Below, in pieces: positions 23,906 through 32,555 of a DNA stretch of 64,000 bases (positions are counted from its first letter, which is position 1; every line of letters begins with the position of its first letter). This DNA comes from Candidatus Woesearchaeota archaeon. GTDB taxonomy: Archaea > Nanobdellota > Nanobdellia > Woesearchaeales > JABGUJ01. Both the position numbers and the translations under genes were made by a program. The stretch is taken from positions 226,843 through 290,842 of the forward strand of contig JABGUJ010000002.1 in assembly GCA_018646625.1 (NCBI GenBank). The letters are read 5' to 3'. The notes under the pieces are model-generated. The model did no database searches. It was not told the origin of the DNA and saw nothing but the letters and a program-made list of their open reading frames with translations.

Positions 23906-25843
23906 TTATTCTAGAGGTACTCCACTCCAGAACGGGGCGCCAAGATATTCTTGACTTGGAGCGTATCCTCCATAAACAAATTGAGGAGGTTGTGCTTGAC
24001 CAAAGTAAGACTCTCTAATAGTTGTCCAGGAGTTTCCTGCAGCAGATGCAGACGGGCCACCTGGTGCAAAACCAGTAACCGAACTACCAAAGTAAGCCCA
24101 TGCGTCTCCCAATTGTCTCATTTGCCCTCCAGGCGCAGCATAACCTTCAGAGATTAATGTTCCACTGTAACCTTTTTCTTTAAAGTATTCAGCAGCTTCT
24201 CTCACAGGATGAATACCGCCACCCACAGGCAGATTAGCATGTCCTCTTCCAAAACCGTCAGCTAAATGTAGATGACCAACAACACCGCTATCGGCCATTT
24301 CTTCTGCTACTTTCTTGTACCATTTGTTAAATCTTTTGTCAGTTTGTTCTTGAGATTCACCAGTATTTGATTTGAAATGTTTTCTCCACAAACCTAAATG
24401 TTCAGTATCAAAAGTTGCTTTGATGTGTTGAGAAGCTTCTCTTTTTGCTTGATCTGCAGACATACCCCACTCTGTTTGAAGAAGCTCCGTCATTCGAGTT
24501 CTAGATTTTTTTACTAATTCTATCATTTCGTTAGGATGGGCACCATATCCCATCTCAGGAAAAATATTTTCTGGAGCTACAAACATGTTATTATTGAGTT
24601 TTTTAGCTTTTGTCGTATTCATAGCATAGATTCCTAACCTTGCGAAAGAATCAGTACTCTTTTGCAAACCATATTCATCGATAGTGGTTACATCATCTAC
24701 GAGTTGCTTAAGTTTATGAGCATTCTTTCTTCCAGACAACGCAATCTCTCTAGCGTAGGCAATAGATTTCTCGTTCTCAGTGATTTCTTCTTCTAAATAT
24801 TTAACAGGATCTTTAATATCTGGAGGAACTAGATTTCCATAAGTTCTACCATCAGGAACCATTACTTGATGTCTCCAACGCTCATCTTCAGGCACATCCT
24901 CGTAAAGTTTCTTATAATTTGAGAGCGCATCAAGAAGCTTAGTTCTTCGATCCATAGATTTCTTATACATATTTTCATATTCTTGAGCTTGACCTAAAAC
25001 ATGTTCTGCTTCCGCAGTTTGTTGTAAACTAAAAAATTCTTTTGCAGCTTCACCAGTATTCTTAAAATCTTTTCTGAAATCGGAGAATGTTATTTTATCA
25101 ACCATCATATCTCCTCGATCGTTTCGCTTAATGTCGTAAACTTCCTCACCAAAAAAATCTTTTACTATCTCCCCATCAGGTCGCTTAACAGGTATTTTGT
25201 TCCCGTTAGCATCTTTTTTGTACAAAGGTCTCCAGATCTCTTCATCCTCTCGAACACTCTTTATCAAATTACCAGTCTTAGGATCAACTAAATGGTGTAC
25301 AGCCTTCTCTTCTTCATTAATGTGTAGTTCGAATTGTCCGTCCCATTTATCATACATAGAACGAGGAAATTCTCCCGTGTGTACGACAATCGCACCACCG
25401 TCAGAAATATCTGCTGAGAAGTCCATTGTTTTTTTAACTTCATTCATGGATTGTTCTCTTTGTGCTTCAGAGAAACCTTGTTGTCCTAAACCTGAAACGT
25501 TACCAATTTGTGATGGAGTGTGAACACTGATTAACTTAACACCAGATACTTGAGCAATTTCTTTTAATTCTTGTCGGTCCTGCATTGAAACAGCATCAGA
25601 GCCTACACCCGGTTCTCCTTGATAAATACCACCAGAAAGTTCTACTTGCGATGCACCTGCACGAATAGCAGCATGCAAATTCGCTTTAAAGCCACCTTTG
25701 TCTGCGATAGAAGTACCAATTTCGTCAGTTGCAAAAATGGGTTTTTCAATCTTGTGTTCACTAGGTAAAGGGGAGACAGTCCCAGTTCCAGAACTCATAG
25801 GAAAATAATCCCGGTCCATTGAATGTGCGTAATTAAATTGCAT
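23906..25843 (-). CDS. Xylose-isomerase-like TIM-barrel protein with large insertion, 645 aa
   Basis: Sugar phosphate isomerase/epimerase-like (AP endonuclease 2 family) barrel. Barrel strands at the start: SQVELSGG, VKLISVHTPSQIG, GAIVVHTGEF. Metal-site-like strands at the end: TFDTEHLGLW, VVGHLHLADGFG, GTLISEGY. Between them sits an insertion of about 270 residues, charged and partly coiled-coil (residues about 165-430). Typical members are 250-300 aa, so it is more than twice normal length. A Gly/Pro/Tyr-rich tail follows. Two bases separate it from the coiled-coil gene upstream. Enzyme activity is plausible, substrate unknown. Confidence 0.72.
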   Translation of the reverse strand: MQFNYAHSMDRDYFPMSSGTGTVSPLPSEHKIEKPIFATDEIGTSIADKGGFKANLHAAIRAGASQVELSGGIYQGEPGVGSDAVSMQDRQELKEIAQVSGVKLISVHTPSQIGNVSGLGQQGFSEAQREQSMNEVKKTMDFSADISDGGAIVVHTGEFPRSMYDKWDGQFELHINEEEKAVHHLVDPKTGNLIKSVREDEEIWRPLYKKDANGNKIPVKRPDGEIVKDFFGEEVYDIKRNDRGDMMVDKITFSDFRKDFKNTGEAAKEFFSLQQTAEAEHVLGQAQEYENMYKKSMDRRTKLLDALSNYKKLYEDVPEDERWRHQVMVPDGRTYGNLVPPDIKDPVKYLEEEITENEKSIAYAREIALSGRKNAHKLKQLVDDVTTIDEYGLQKSTDSFARLGIYAMNTTKAKKLNNNMFVAPENIFPEMGYGAHPNEMIELVKKSRTRMTELLQTEWGMSADQAKREASQHIKATFDTEHLGLWRKHFKSNTGESQEQTDKRFNKWYKKVAEEMADSGVVGHLHLADGFGRGHANLPVGGGIHPVREAAEYFKEKGYSGTLISEGYAAPGGQMRQLGDAWAYFGSSVTGFAPGGPSASAAGNSWTTIRESYFGQAQPPQFVYGGYAPSQEYLGAPFWSGVPLE

Positions 25844-25844
25844 T

Positions 25845-26390
25845 TTAGTCTTCAGTCCATTTTCTTCGTTTATAGCCCATGGACTCCAAAGCTTTTCTTG
25901 ATTCTAATAAAGTGTCTACAACTTCACCTGCAACGTCCGTGCTATATTTTTGTGCAAGATAGGTCGCCGCAGCAATATTATCCTTCGCTTCATGGTAAAG
26001 TTCTTGATCCTCATCAGTCCAACTTTCTTTATAGGTAAGTTGATTGAGGGTTTCTTGTTGACTGGCCAACTCGTTGATTTCGCTGAAAGAGTGTTTATAT
26101 TGTGGACCGCCGTCTTGTTGTTGAGTTTTTTCTTGCGCAACTCTTTCCTCGAGATTTTCTCCTTCAACAGGTTTGTCGGAAGCTTTCTTCTTTTCAATCT
26201 TCAGTTCTGCTTCAGCTTCTTCTAAAATTTCTCGAATCTTTTTGTTTTCTTCTTGCCGTATTTCCGCTTCACTTTCTTGGGAAAGTCGTTTTGACTCAGC
26301 TTCTTCCTTTTTTCTTTTTTGCTCTAACTCTTTTAATCTCTTTAATCGCTCCTCAGGAGGGAGCTTTTTCAAATCTTCAAGTTCTCCCAT
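25845..26390 (-). CDS. Coiled-coil protein, 181 aa, unknown
   Basis: Starts MGELEDLKKLPPEERLKRL and continues as a charged coiled coil to about residue 75. A linker rich in Gln/Gly then leads to a helical C-terminal domain (AAATYLAQKYSTDVAGEVVD). No enzyme motif, signal or membrane helix. It lies two bases before the TIM-barrel gene and six after the 482-aa gene, so the three are one tight operon. It may be an adaptor between its neighbours, which is inference from position only. Confidence 0.7.
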   Translation of the reverse strand: MGELEDLKKLPPEERLKRLKELEQKRKKEEAESKRLSQESEAEIRQEENKKIREILEEAEAELKIEKKKASDKPVEGENLEERVAQEKTQQQDGGPQYKHSFSEINELASQQETLNQLTYKESWTDEDQELYHEAKDNIAAATYLAQKYSTDVAGEVVDTLLESRKALESMGYKRRKWTED

Positions 26391-26396
26391 CGATAA

Positions 26397-27845
26397 TTAC
26401 CATTGAACCATACGGTGTGCCTTCTTGTAATTCTTATAAAGTACGTGAGTTAAAGACATGGAAACACCAGTTGCACTTTTTTTGCTCTTTCCATCTTTGA
26501 ATTTGTCCTGTTTGCTCGCTTTAGGTTTTGAATCTCCCGCCGGAACAAAGGCGTGAAAAATATCTCCAAATCCTTTGAATATAGATAGGAATGGATCAAG
26601 GCCTGATGGTGGTTTTGATGGTCCAACATCAGGAGGTCTGTCTACTTTTTCTCCAGCCTCTTCTAAATACTTCTTAAGTTCATCACCAAATTCATCAAGC
26701 ACAGATTTTAATGAATCGTCGATGGTACTCAACATCTCCAAGTCTTGTTCCTTTCTATACAAAACATAATTATTAACTTCTTCTTCAGTCCAAACATACG
26801 ATCTTATCTGCATGTTAAGTCTTCCAACATGTATCGGACCTTTAGCTTGATAGTTGTCTGGTTGATGATAACCCATGGATGGTGCAGCAATAAACTCGAA
26901 AGAGCACAAAACCGCAGGCATGAATTTTCCCATCTTAGGATTTAACGCTACAAACTCAAGTTCAATTAATGCGTTCTCAAAAGCGTTAACCAAATTAACA
27001 TCATCTTCCGAAGTTTTCCTCATGCTTAATGATCTTACGTTCCTCAGATATGGACGTACCCACGAAATGTACATCATAATAATATCATAATGTTGTCTTA
27101 AATATTTTAGTTGAAATCGTCGTCTGGCTTGTAATTCTTTGTGAGTCAGTTTTTTCCAGTTTAAGTATGCAGTAAGTTTTCTTTTTAGTACTTCTTTTAC
27201 CTTCTCATTAAATTTTAAAGCATTAACTCTAGAGGTTACTTGCTCAATTTTTGTAACGTGAGTCTGATAAAACAAATCAGGCAGAGTTGCAAAGCCCAGT
27301 TGTGTTGACATACCTAATACGGAACCAGGATTTTTACTTCCACCTTCAACTAAAGTTATCCAGTAATCTTTAAGTGTGATGTCGGCAGCCTCAAACTCTT
27401 TAGCGTTGCCTGAGTTTATCAGCGTATAATACATGAGTCTCTCATCAAGAACTCTCATTTCTCTTACAATCTGGAAAAGATCTTTCACCAATTTTCCAAT
27501 TGTGGCTAAGTATTGTTGAACTCTATCTTGTTGAATAGAAAGTCTTTGCTGTGCTTGTCCCCAAAATGAACTATTTTCTGATGCGGAGAACACATCTTTA
27601 ACTTTCTTAGCAATAGGAAAACCCAAATCAACTCGCAAATGATTAAGAACCCAAAAGTATGATTCTTCCATAGACATAGAATATGTTTGATAGGTTAAGC
27701 TGTATCTTCCAAGTGGTTGAGGATAGTCAGTTTCGTAAGGTTTTGCAAGTCTTGAGTGCCAGGCATCCATCTCATTCTTAAATCCATATTTATCTAAGAG
27801 TGCCTTACCAGCTTTCAGCTCATCACCGTACTTCAAATCTAACAT
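26397..27845 (-). CDS. Conserved-looking hypothetical protein, 482 aa
   Basis: First gene of a three-gene operon. Long helices dominate (RLSIQQDRVQQYLATIGKLV; ARRRFQLKYLRQHYDIIMMY), followed by a beta segment (PAVLCSFEFIAAPSMGYH), an acidic helix, and a Lys/Ser-rich tail. No signal peptide, transmembrane helix or recognised enzyme motif. The aromatic-rich, well-structured sequence argues for a real, conserved protein. The start ATG follows an AGAGGT SD, with a leader hairpin upstream. Function unknown; possibly a structural or scaffold protein. Confidence 0.72.
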   Translation of the reverse strand: MLDLKYGDELKAGKALLDKYGFKNEMDAWHSRLAKPYETDYPQPLGRYSLTYQTYSMSMEESYFWVLNHLRVDLGFPIAKKVKDVFSASENSSFWGQAQQRLSIQQDRVQQYLATIGKLVKDLFQIVREMRVLDERLMYYTLINSGNAKEFEAADITLKDYWITLVEGGSKNPGSVLGMSTQLGFATLPDLFYQTHVTKIEQVTSRVNALKFNEKVKEVLKRKLTAYLNWKKLTHKELQARRRFQLKYLRQHYDIIMMYISWVRPYLRNVRSLSMRKTSEDDVNLVNAFENALIELEFVALNPKMGKFMPAVLCSFEFIAAPSMGYHQPDNYQAKGPIHVGRLNMQIRSYVWTEEEVNNYVLYRKEQDLEMLSTIDDSLKSVLDEFGDELKKYLEEAGEKVDRPPDVGPSKPPSGLDPFLSIFKGFGDIFHAFVPAGDSKPKASKQDKFKDGKSKKSATGVSMSLTHVLYKNYKKAHRMVQW

Positions 27846-27864
27846 TGTTGACCTCTTTTATTAT

Positions 27865-27885
27865 GCCTTTAACGTCCCTAAAGGC
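27865..27885 (-). promoter_or_regulatory. 5' leader hairpin before the 482-aa protein gene
   Basis: GCCTTTA and TAAAGGC are perfect seven-bp arms around seven bases. On the minus strand the hairpin lies between the TATA box (TATTTAAAAAG, 27902-27912) and the AGAGGT SD, near the transcript 5' end. Confidence 0.55.
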
Positions 27886-27926
27886 AATATAGGGAAATTC
27901 TTTTTAAATAGTTTTTGATGATTGAT

Positions 27927-27940
27927 GGACATTTCTGTCC
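27927..27940. promoter_or_regulatory. GGACA-N4-TGTCC inverted repeat
   Basis: Five-bp arms around TTTC, about 15 bases upstream of the TATA box of the 27845 gene. Its arms match those of the repeat at 20114. It could be a shared operator, or a terminator of the CRM gene that ends at 27945. Confidence 0.35.
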
Positions 27941-27944
27941 TTTA

Positions 27945-28196
27945 TCACTTTTGTAACACCACAACAAAGCCCACCTTATGAACCAATTTTGCTCTGGTTT
28001 TTTCAAGTAATTCATCAAAAGTTGCTTTTTTGGTTTTTGTATCAAAAGCACCGCTGAGGAATTTTATCTTAATCAGCTTTCTTTTGTTTAATTGTAACTT
28101 AATCTCAGCTAAAGCTGTATCAGTTAAACCATTTCTTCCAATTCTAACGACCGGATCTAAATGATGATAATTTGTAGTATTGAGTTTAGTTACCAT
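27945..28196 (-). CDS. CRM-domain (YhbY-like) RNA-binding protein
   Basis: A single CRM domain of 83 aa. It has the glycine loop VRIGRNGLTDTALAEI (GxxG type) and the final VVLQK strand. YhbY-like proteins bind RNA and are linked to large-subunit assembly. The ATG lies inside the end of the antiporter gene behind an AGGAGG SD, with an 11-base overlap, so it is co-transcribed as the last gene of the AbrB - antiporter - CRM operon. No link between RNA binding and ion transport is obvious. Confidence 0.88.
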   Translation of the reverse strand: MVTKLNTTNYHHLDPVVRIGRNGLTDTALAEIKLQLNKRKLIKIKFLSGAFDTKTKKATFDELLEKTRAKLVHKVGFVVVLQK

Positions 28197-29898
28197 GGTG
28201 GTTCCTCCTAGGGTGCGCGTGACCCAATCTTAATCTTTTCTTTAATTCTGTTATGTGATTTAGCTTGTTATTAAGTATTTTTGTAACATCCGCAGTTAAA
28301 TCTTCCAACAATACCGATACGTGCTCGGCACCAAGGAAATGGGGTAAGATCACATAGTCCGCACCTAAATTGTACATATCAAGTGCTTGATCCATATCAT
28401 CAGATGTAACAAAAATCATACTCTTCTGATTCTTAGCTCTTGCAGTCTTTAGTAGTAGTTTATTATAGTTGGCATTTGGTACTGTTGAGATTATTATCTT
28501 TGCATCTTTGAAATCTAGTCGAGATATGGTATCAATATCACCAAGGTCTCCGTACATACAGGGTACTCTTCTGTTTCTTAATCTTTTGATCACATCAGGA
28601 TTGTAGTCCACCACGATAAAACTTTTTCTCATGTGTTTTAATTTCTTGAAAATGCTATAACCAATGTTATCGTAACCACAAAGGATAACATCAAATGTTT
28701 TTTTGTGAGGTATGTAATCTAGCCTGCTCTCCCTACTAATTATGTTAAATATTGAGAGCACAGATGAAAACTTGTTGTATATGAAATTATTAAACTTGAT
28801 GAAATATGAAGTTAAGGCTATGGTTATTATTGTTAACAAAGTTACCAATGAAAACAGATCATGAGATATATGACCAAATTCTAAGCCAATGGCTACAATA
28901 ATTAATGAAAACTCACTAACTTGTGCTAATGACATCCCTGAGAAGAACGAAGTTCTTTTACTAAATCCAAAGAAGCTTGTTATCACCATGATAACTAGCG
29001 GTTTTACAAATACAACCGCGATCGTAAATATCACTAATGGAAGAATGATCGATGAAAAATCAACCATCATGAAATTTAGCCCTAGTGAAACAAAAAATAA
29101 TATTGCGAAGAAATCTCTTAATGAAGTTACCCTTGATATTATTTCCAAATTATACGGTAAGTTACCTAGCGCAACTCCTGCCACGAATGCTCCAATAATT
29201 ATTGAGAATCCCATATAATGAAAAATAAATGCAAAAAGAAAACAAATGCTTATTGACATCAAGAAAAGAAGTTCTCTCGACGATGCAGCAAACTTGAACA
29301 CATAAGGAAATGCATATTTAGAAAGTAATATGGTTACTACAGTAATTGCTAATGCTTTTATTATAAATAAAGGAATTACCAGTCCTCCCGAGAACTGACT
29401 TAATGATGTTAAGATTAAGATTAACAAAATTGCAATTATGTCTTGCACTAACAAAATACCAATAACAATTTTCCCATGAAGTGTGTTTAGTTCTTTTTTA
29501 TCTGCAAGAAGTTTAATGGCAACCATCGTGCTGCTAAAAGTGACTATCAAACCTAAGTACATTGCTTGAATCTGAGAATACATCATCATCTGCGCAACAA
29601 AATAGCCAATCATGAAAACAGAGAATGTTTGCAATGCGCCCCCTATTCCGGAAACCCATCCAACGCTTCTTAATTTCTTCAACTCAAGTTCTAATCCAAC
29701 TAAAAACAATAAGAATGCTATACCTATTTCCGATAAAGTTGAAATTAATTCAGTATTTGTTATGAGTTGCAAACCAGGACCAATAATAACTCCAATGATA
29801 ATGTAAGCAGGAATCTTGGGTTGTCTAATAATCTTAGAAATGGTTGCACCAATAGTTGCAAGTATGATTACAAGTCCAATCTCAAAAAATATGTTCAT
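28186..29898 (-). CDS. CPA2-type cation/proton antiporter with TrkA-N domain (Kef-like)
   Basis: About twelve membrane helices of the Na+/H+ exchanger (CPA2) fold, including GIAFLLFLVGLELELKKL, FSSTMVAIKLLADK and GAFVAGVALGNLPY. A C-terminal nucleotide-binding TrkA-N domain follows (VILCGYDNIGYSIFKKL, then VVDYNPDV), as in KefB/KefC. It should export K+ or Na+ in exchange for protons, gated by nucleotide. Length 570 aa is normal. Its ATG overlaps the AbrB gene stop by four bases, so AbrB is a likely regulator. Confidence 0.9.
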   Translation of the reverse strand: MNIFFEIGLVIILATIGATISKIIRQPKIPAYIIIGVIIGPGLQLITNTELISTLSEIGIAFLLFLVGLELELKKLRSVGWVSGIGGALQTFSVFMIGYFVAQMMMYSQIQAMYLGLIVTFSSTMVAIKLLADKKELNTLHGKIVIGILLVQDIIAILLILILTSLSQFSGGLVIPLFIIKALAITVVTILLSKYAFPYVFKFAASSRELLFLMSISICFLFAFIFHYMGFSIIIGAFVAGVALGNLPYNLEIISRVTSLRDFFAILFFVSLGLNFMMVDFSSIILPLVIFTIAVVFVKPLVIMVITSFFGFSKRTSFFSGMSLAQVSEFSLIIVAIGLEFGHISHDLFSLVTLLTIITIALTSYFIKFNNFIYNKFSSVLSIFNIISRESRLDYIPHKKTFDVILCGYDNIGYSIFKKLKHMRKSFIVVDYNPDVIKRLRNRRVPCMYGDLGDIDTISRLDFKDAKIIISTVPNANYNKLLLKTARAKNQKSMIFVTSDDMDQALDMYNLGADYVILPHFLGAEHVSVLLEDLTADVTKILNNKLNHITELKKRLRLGHAHPRRNHHGN

Positions 29899-30065
29899 AA
29901 TTTCACCTGTTTTAACAGCTCATCTGTTTTTTGAATTGTTATCTTATTATCTTTTATGATTAAAACTAGCTTAGTTCCTTTGTTAATGCTCATAGAACTA
30001 CGTACATCTTTAGGTATGCTGATTTGGCCTTTCTCGCTCACCACTACCGTTTTTATGTCTTGCAT
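29895..30065 (-). CDS. AbrB/SpoVT-domain protein
   Basis: Small swapped-hairpin DNA-binding protein. The family signature VVVSEKGQISIPKDVRSSM is followed by LVLIIKDNKITIQ. The ORF track opens at 30137, but I choose the ATG at 30065 (56 aa), because the domain begins directly after it and the upstream part covers the promoter and operator. The stop overlaps the antiporter ATG. Two tandem inverted repeats before the ATG suggest autoregulation of the three-gene operon. Confidence 0.82.
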   Translation of the reverse strand: MQDIKTVVVSEKGQISIPKDVRSSMSINKGTKLVLIIKDNKITIQKTDELLKQVKL

Positions 30066-30069
30066 CTTT

Positions 30070-30103
30070 GTAAGATTTATTTTACTTGTAAGAAGAGTCT
30101 TAC
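30070..30103 (-). promoter_or_regulatory. Tandem GTAAGA-N4-TCTTAC operators of the AbrB operon
   Basis: On the minus strand the upstream copy (30103-30088) is GTAAGACTCTTCTTAC, a perfect six-bp inverted repeat. The downstream copy (30085-30070) is GTAAAATAAATCTTAC, with one arm mismatch. Their centres are 18 bases apart, between the TATTTAAAGG-like TATA region and the AbrB ATG. Confidence 0.6.
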
Positions 30104-30163
30104 TAGTATTTAAAGGTTTTTGAATAGAATGCAGCAAATATGCCTAAAAATACATAATTAGAA

Positions 30164-30943
30164 TTATTTCTTAATCTCAACATTGGCAGGTGGAAGAGCT
30201 CGGACGATATCGTCAACCTCTCCGCCAATTTGTTTCTTTATTCTTTTTGCAAGATCAGAAGTTTTTAGTTTGCCACCGGCTTTTAGTTCTACACTCTTTA
30301 CAGTATTCTTCTTTACCGCAGCAGCAGGACCACACATGATCGCACCATCTTCCATAGAACCAATGGCCAAACCAAATTCAGGAGAAATATAATTAGTTTT
30401 CCCTCGAATCATAAAAGAACCTTTTGTTAAATATTCTCCAGGCTGCGCCTCCTTACTTACTTGATCAGGATTAACCCAGAATACTTTTGAAGTCATTAAA
30501 CCAAGCTTTAGTGCTCGAGAAAACATGAATGTCGCATTAGATGTTTCTTGCAAAGTGGTTTCACCAACTTCTTTACCTTCTGCTTTAACTGTGAAGAATG
30601 GAGAACCAGACATGTCTGTGTGAAACACAACATCTTTTGGCTCTGTATGTTTTTTCACAATGATTTCATTTGTAGTCGCATCTCTACCACCAAGAACTAA
30701 AAACCCTTCGCTTGAAACAAACCATCTAAACTTTTCATACCAATGAGGTTTACGTTTTACTTTTTTCTCTTCTTTAACTTGCTCTTTTTCATACTTTACT
30801 TTTTCTGACTCTAACCGTTTCTTTGCTCGCTCAACAGATTCAGTCGCACCTTTCATTTTTTTCTTAGCAACCTTCACCTTATCAAAATAGATCGAAGCAT
30901 TTTGATTTACGTTCTTCGTAATGTCGAGCGTTATTTTAACCAT
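30164..30943 (-). CDS. Stand-alone NFACT-R (DUF814) protein, RqcH fragment-like
   Basis: The N-terminal coiled coil (KKMKGATESVERAKKRLESE) and the NFACT-R domain match the C-terminal part of RqcH/Rqc2/NEMF: WYEKFRWFVSSEGFLVLGGRDATTNE, then VVFHTDMSGSPFF. The NFACT-N and HhH domains that normally precede them are absent; at 259 aa it is under half the family length. It either works with a separate N-terminal protein or has lost tRNA-binding features. Preceding bases show no sign of a degraded N-terminus, so the gene is intact, not truncated here. Confidence 0.85.
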   Translation of the reverse strand: MVKITLDITKNVNQNASIYFDKVKVAKKKMKGATESVERAKKRLESEKVKYEKEQVKEEKKVKRKPHWYEKFRWFVSSEGFLVLGGRDATTNEIIVKKHTEPKDVVFHTDMSGSPFFTVKAEGKEVGETTLQETSNATFMFSRALKLGLMTSKVFWVNPDQVSKEAQPGEYLTKGSFMIRGKTNYISPEFGLAIGSMEDGAIMCGPAAAVKKNTVKSVELKAGGKLKTSDLAKRIKKQIGGEVDDIVRALPPANVEIKK

Positions 30944-30986
30944 AGAAGTAGTTTATTATATTGTATTAATAAAGATAGCGTAAAGT

Positions 30987-31484
30987 TTAGCAGGCAGGAA
31001 TGTCTGTAAACTCTTGAGCAGCACTAGAACAAGGCTTGCCACCAACAACAGGAGTTATCTTTGCGTACTTTATTGCACCTAATTCTTCAGAGTTATAGGG
31101 TTCTTTGAAAAAATTGGCTTCAGCTTTAGGGATTTCTTTATCACAGAACAAAGTCTCCGGTTCTTTGGTGTTTTCACCCATCACAAAAATCTTCAGACTG
31201 CTTATAGTGGATGATCCAACAGATTCGACCACCATTTCTAAATCAGAATCTGATAAGCTGTAGCATAGTTGTCTTTGACCTGCGATAGATACTATTTTGA
31301 AAGCAGCACCATCACAACCGTTGCCGTTTGCAATTGGTTTTTTTTGCTCAAATTCAACACCTTTCTTAGAAATATAATCCTTTCCAACATTCATGACAAT
31401 AGCTCCTAATGCGATTGCAAATAAAATTAATAAAATCGTAGCAACAAGCGGAGAAACTGCCCTTTTATTGAAAATCCTTGGCAT
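30987..31484 (-). CDS. Archaeal type IV pilin-like protein
   Basis: Class III signal peptide: NKR followed by the hydrophobic helix AVSPLVATILLILFAIALGAI, the classic archaeal pilin N-terminus cleaved by a PibD/EppA-type peptidase. The mature domain has six cysteines (for example GNGCDG, LFCDKE and the terminal IPAC) and should be disulfide-stabilised outside the cell. A GAGGTTA SD precedes the ATG. A prepilin peptidase gene lies 72 bases upstream in the same direction, so the pair is probably functional together. Confidence 0.87.
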   Translation of the reverse strand: MPRIFNKRAVSPLVATILLILFAIALGAIVMNVGKDYISKKGVEFEQKKPIANGNGCDGAAFKIVSIAGQRQLCYSLSDSDLEMVVESVGSSTISSLKIFVMGENTKEPETLFCDKEIPKAEANFFKEPYNSEELGAIKYAKITPVVGGKPCSSAAQEFTDIPAC

Positions 31485-31556
31485 TAGCTAACCTCTTTTT
31501 AAAGTTAAAATGATGTTTGATCTTATTTAAATGTTACTGTTGACATTCTGTTAATA

Positions 31557-32405
31557 TTATAGCACTATGCTGATGAAGCTACCTGCACAGATAGTTACTA
31601 CGAATGCAATAAAAAATGATGGCACAAACGGTATGCCTTCTTTTACAAGAACTTTTTTAATTTTTAGTTTTTTTATCTTAGCAATCTGTTCTTCCGTTAA
31701 TCCTAAATCTTTCTTAGACGCAATAAGTTTACCTTTATGTTTAATGTCTTTAACAATCCAGTCTCCTAATGTTAATTTATTTGGTTTTAGCCAGACGTGC
31801 ATACAACTTTTCTCGACCGCGTGCGTGAATGCAAACAGCGAATACATTAGTGGAGCCATGATTGCGAGCAGAATAAAGAATAATTTGAGCAAAGGTTCTT
31901 CAATAATAAATACTACAACAATAAGTGCAATAAAGATTGCCATCGCAATAAAAAACATAACTTTAGTTTTATGAAATATTTTCTTGAATTCTTTATTGAA
32001 TTCTTTTCTGTTTAATAATGCTTTAACAATAGCAAATAAGAAGCCCCATAGTGCTCCAAAGAAAACTACGTTGACTATGAAATGAAGTAATAAAGGAATA
32101 TCTAATACAATAGGAATACCAACTAATGCGCCAAGCGCCATAAGCATTTTACTATCCCCGCCACCCCATTGTCCCGCATAGAACATTATTAATGCTAAAA
32201 TGAAAAATGCTATGAATCCTGCAGCACCTTCAACCAAAGGCATGTAGTCCATAGTAACAAGTGATAGAATTAATCTGTAACCAATTGCAAATGATAGTAA
32301 TCCGAAATTGAGTGTGTCAGGAACTTCTCGAGTTTTAAAATCAATTAAACTAGCTATAAGTAGAAAACATAATGCGACCGCAAGCGGTAAGCTCTCAACA
32401 CTCAT
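31557..32405 (-). CDS. Prepilin peptidase, A24 family
   Basis: Membrane aspartyl protease that cleaves class III signal peptides. The first catalytic aspartate is in LIDFKTREVPD, the second in GQWGGGDSKMLMALG. About seven to eight membrane helices; a basic cytoplasmic loop before the last helix (AKIKKLKIKKVLVKEG) is longer than in the minimal EppA form. At 282 aa it is within range of archaeal members. The adjacent pilin is its likely substrate. Confidence 0.87.
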   Translation of the reverse strand: MSVESLPLAVALCFLLIASLIDFKTREVPDTLNFGLLSFAIGYRLILSLVTMDYMPLVEGAAGFIAFFILALIMFYAGQWGGGDSKMLMALGALVGIPIVLDIPLLLHFIVNVVFFGALWGFLFAIVKALLNRKEFNKEFKKIFHKTKVMFFIAMAIFIALIVVVFIIEEPLLKLFFILLAIMAPLMYSLFAFTHAVEKSCMHVWLKPNKLTLGDWIVKDIKHKGKLIASKKDLGLTEEQIAKIKKLKIKKVLVKEGIPFVPSFFIAFVVTICAGSFISIVL

Positions 32406-32555
32406 GTTTGAAAATCTGTTTAAGGCGTATATAAACTTTGTTGGCAGATTACTTTATTTTTGCCAAAAAAAAGGTTTTAAGAGAAAGATTTATAAAGCAA
32501 ATTATGTTAAAGTGACCCAAATAAAGCTTTTAAATAAAAAAAGGGGTGTGATTGA

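Noticed and set aside
26102-26500. Plus-strand ORF of 132 aa opposite the coiled-coil gene
   Set aside because: Leu/Phe/Ser-rich sequence that mirrors Lys/Glu-rich coiled-coil codons on the other strand; no start signals.
30164-30943. Fibronectin-binding protein / full RqcH
   Set aside because: NFACT-N and HhH regions are absent; only NFACT-R and coiled coil are present.
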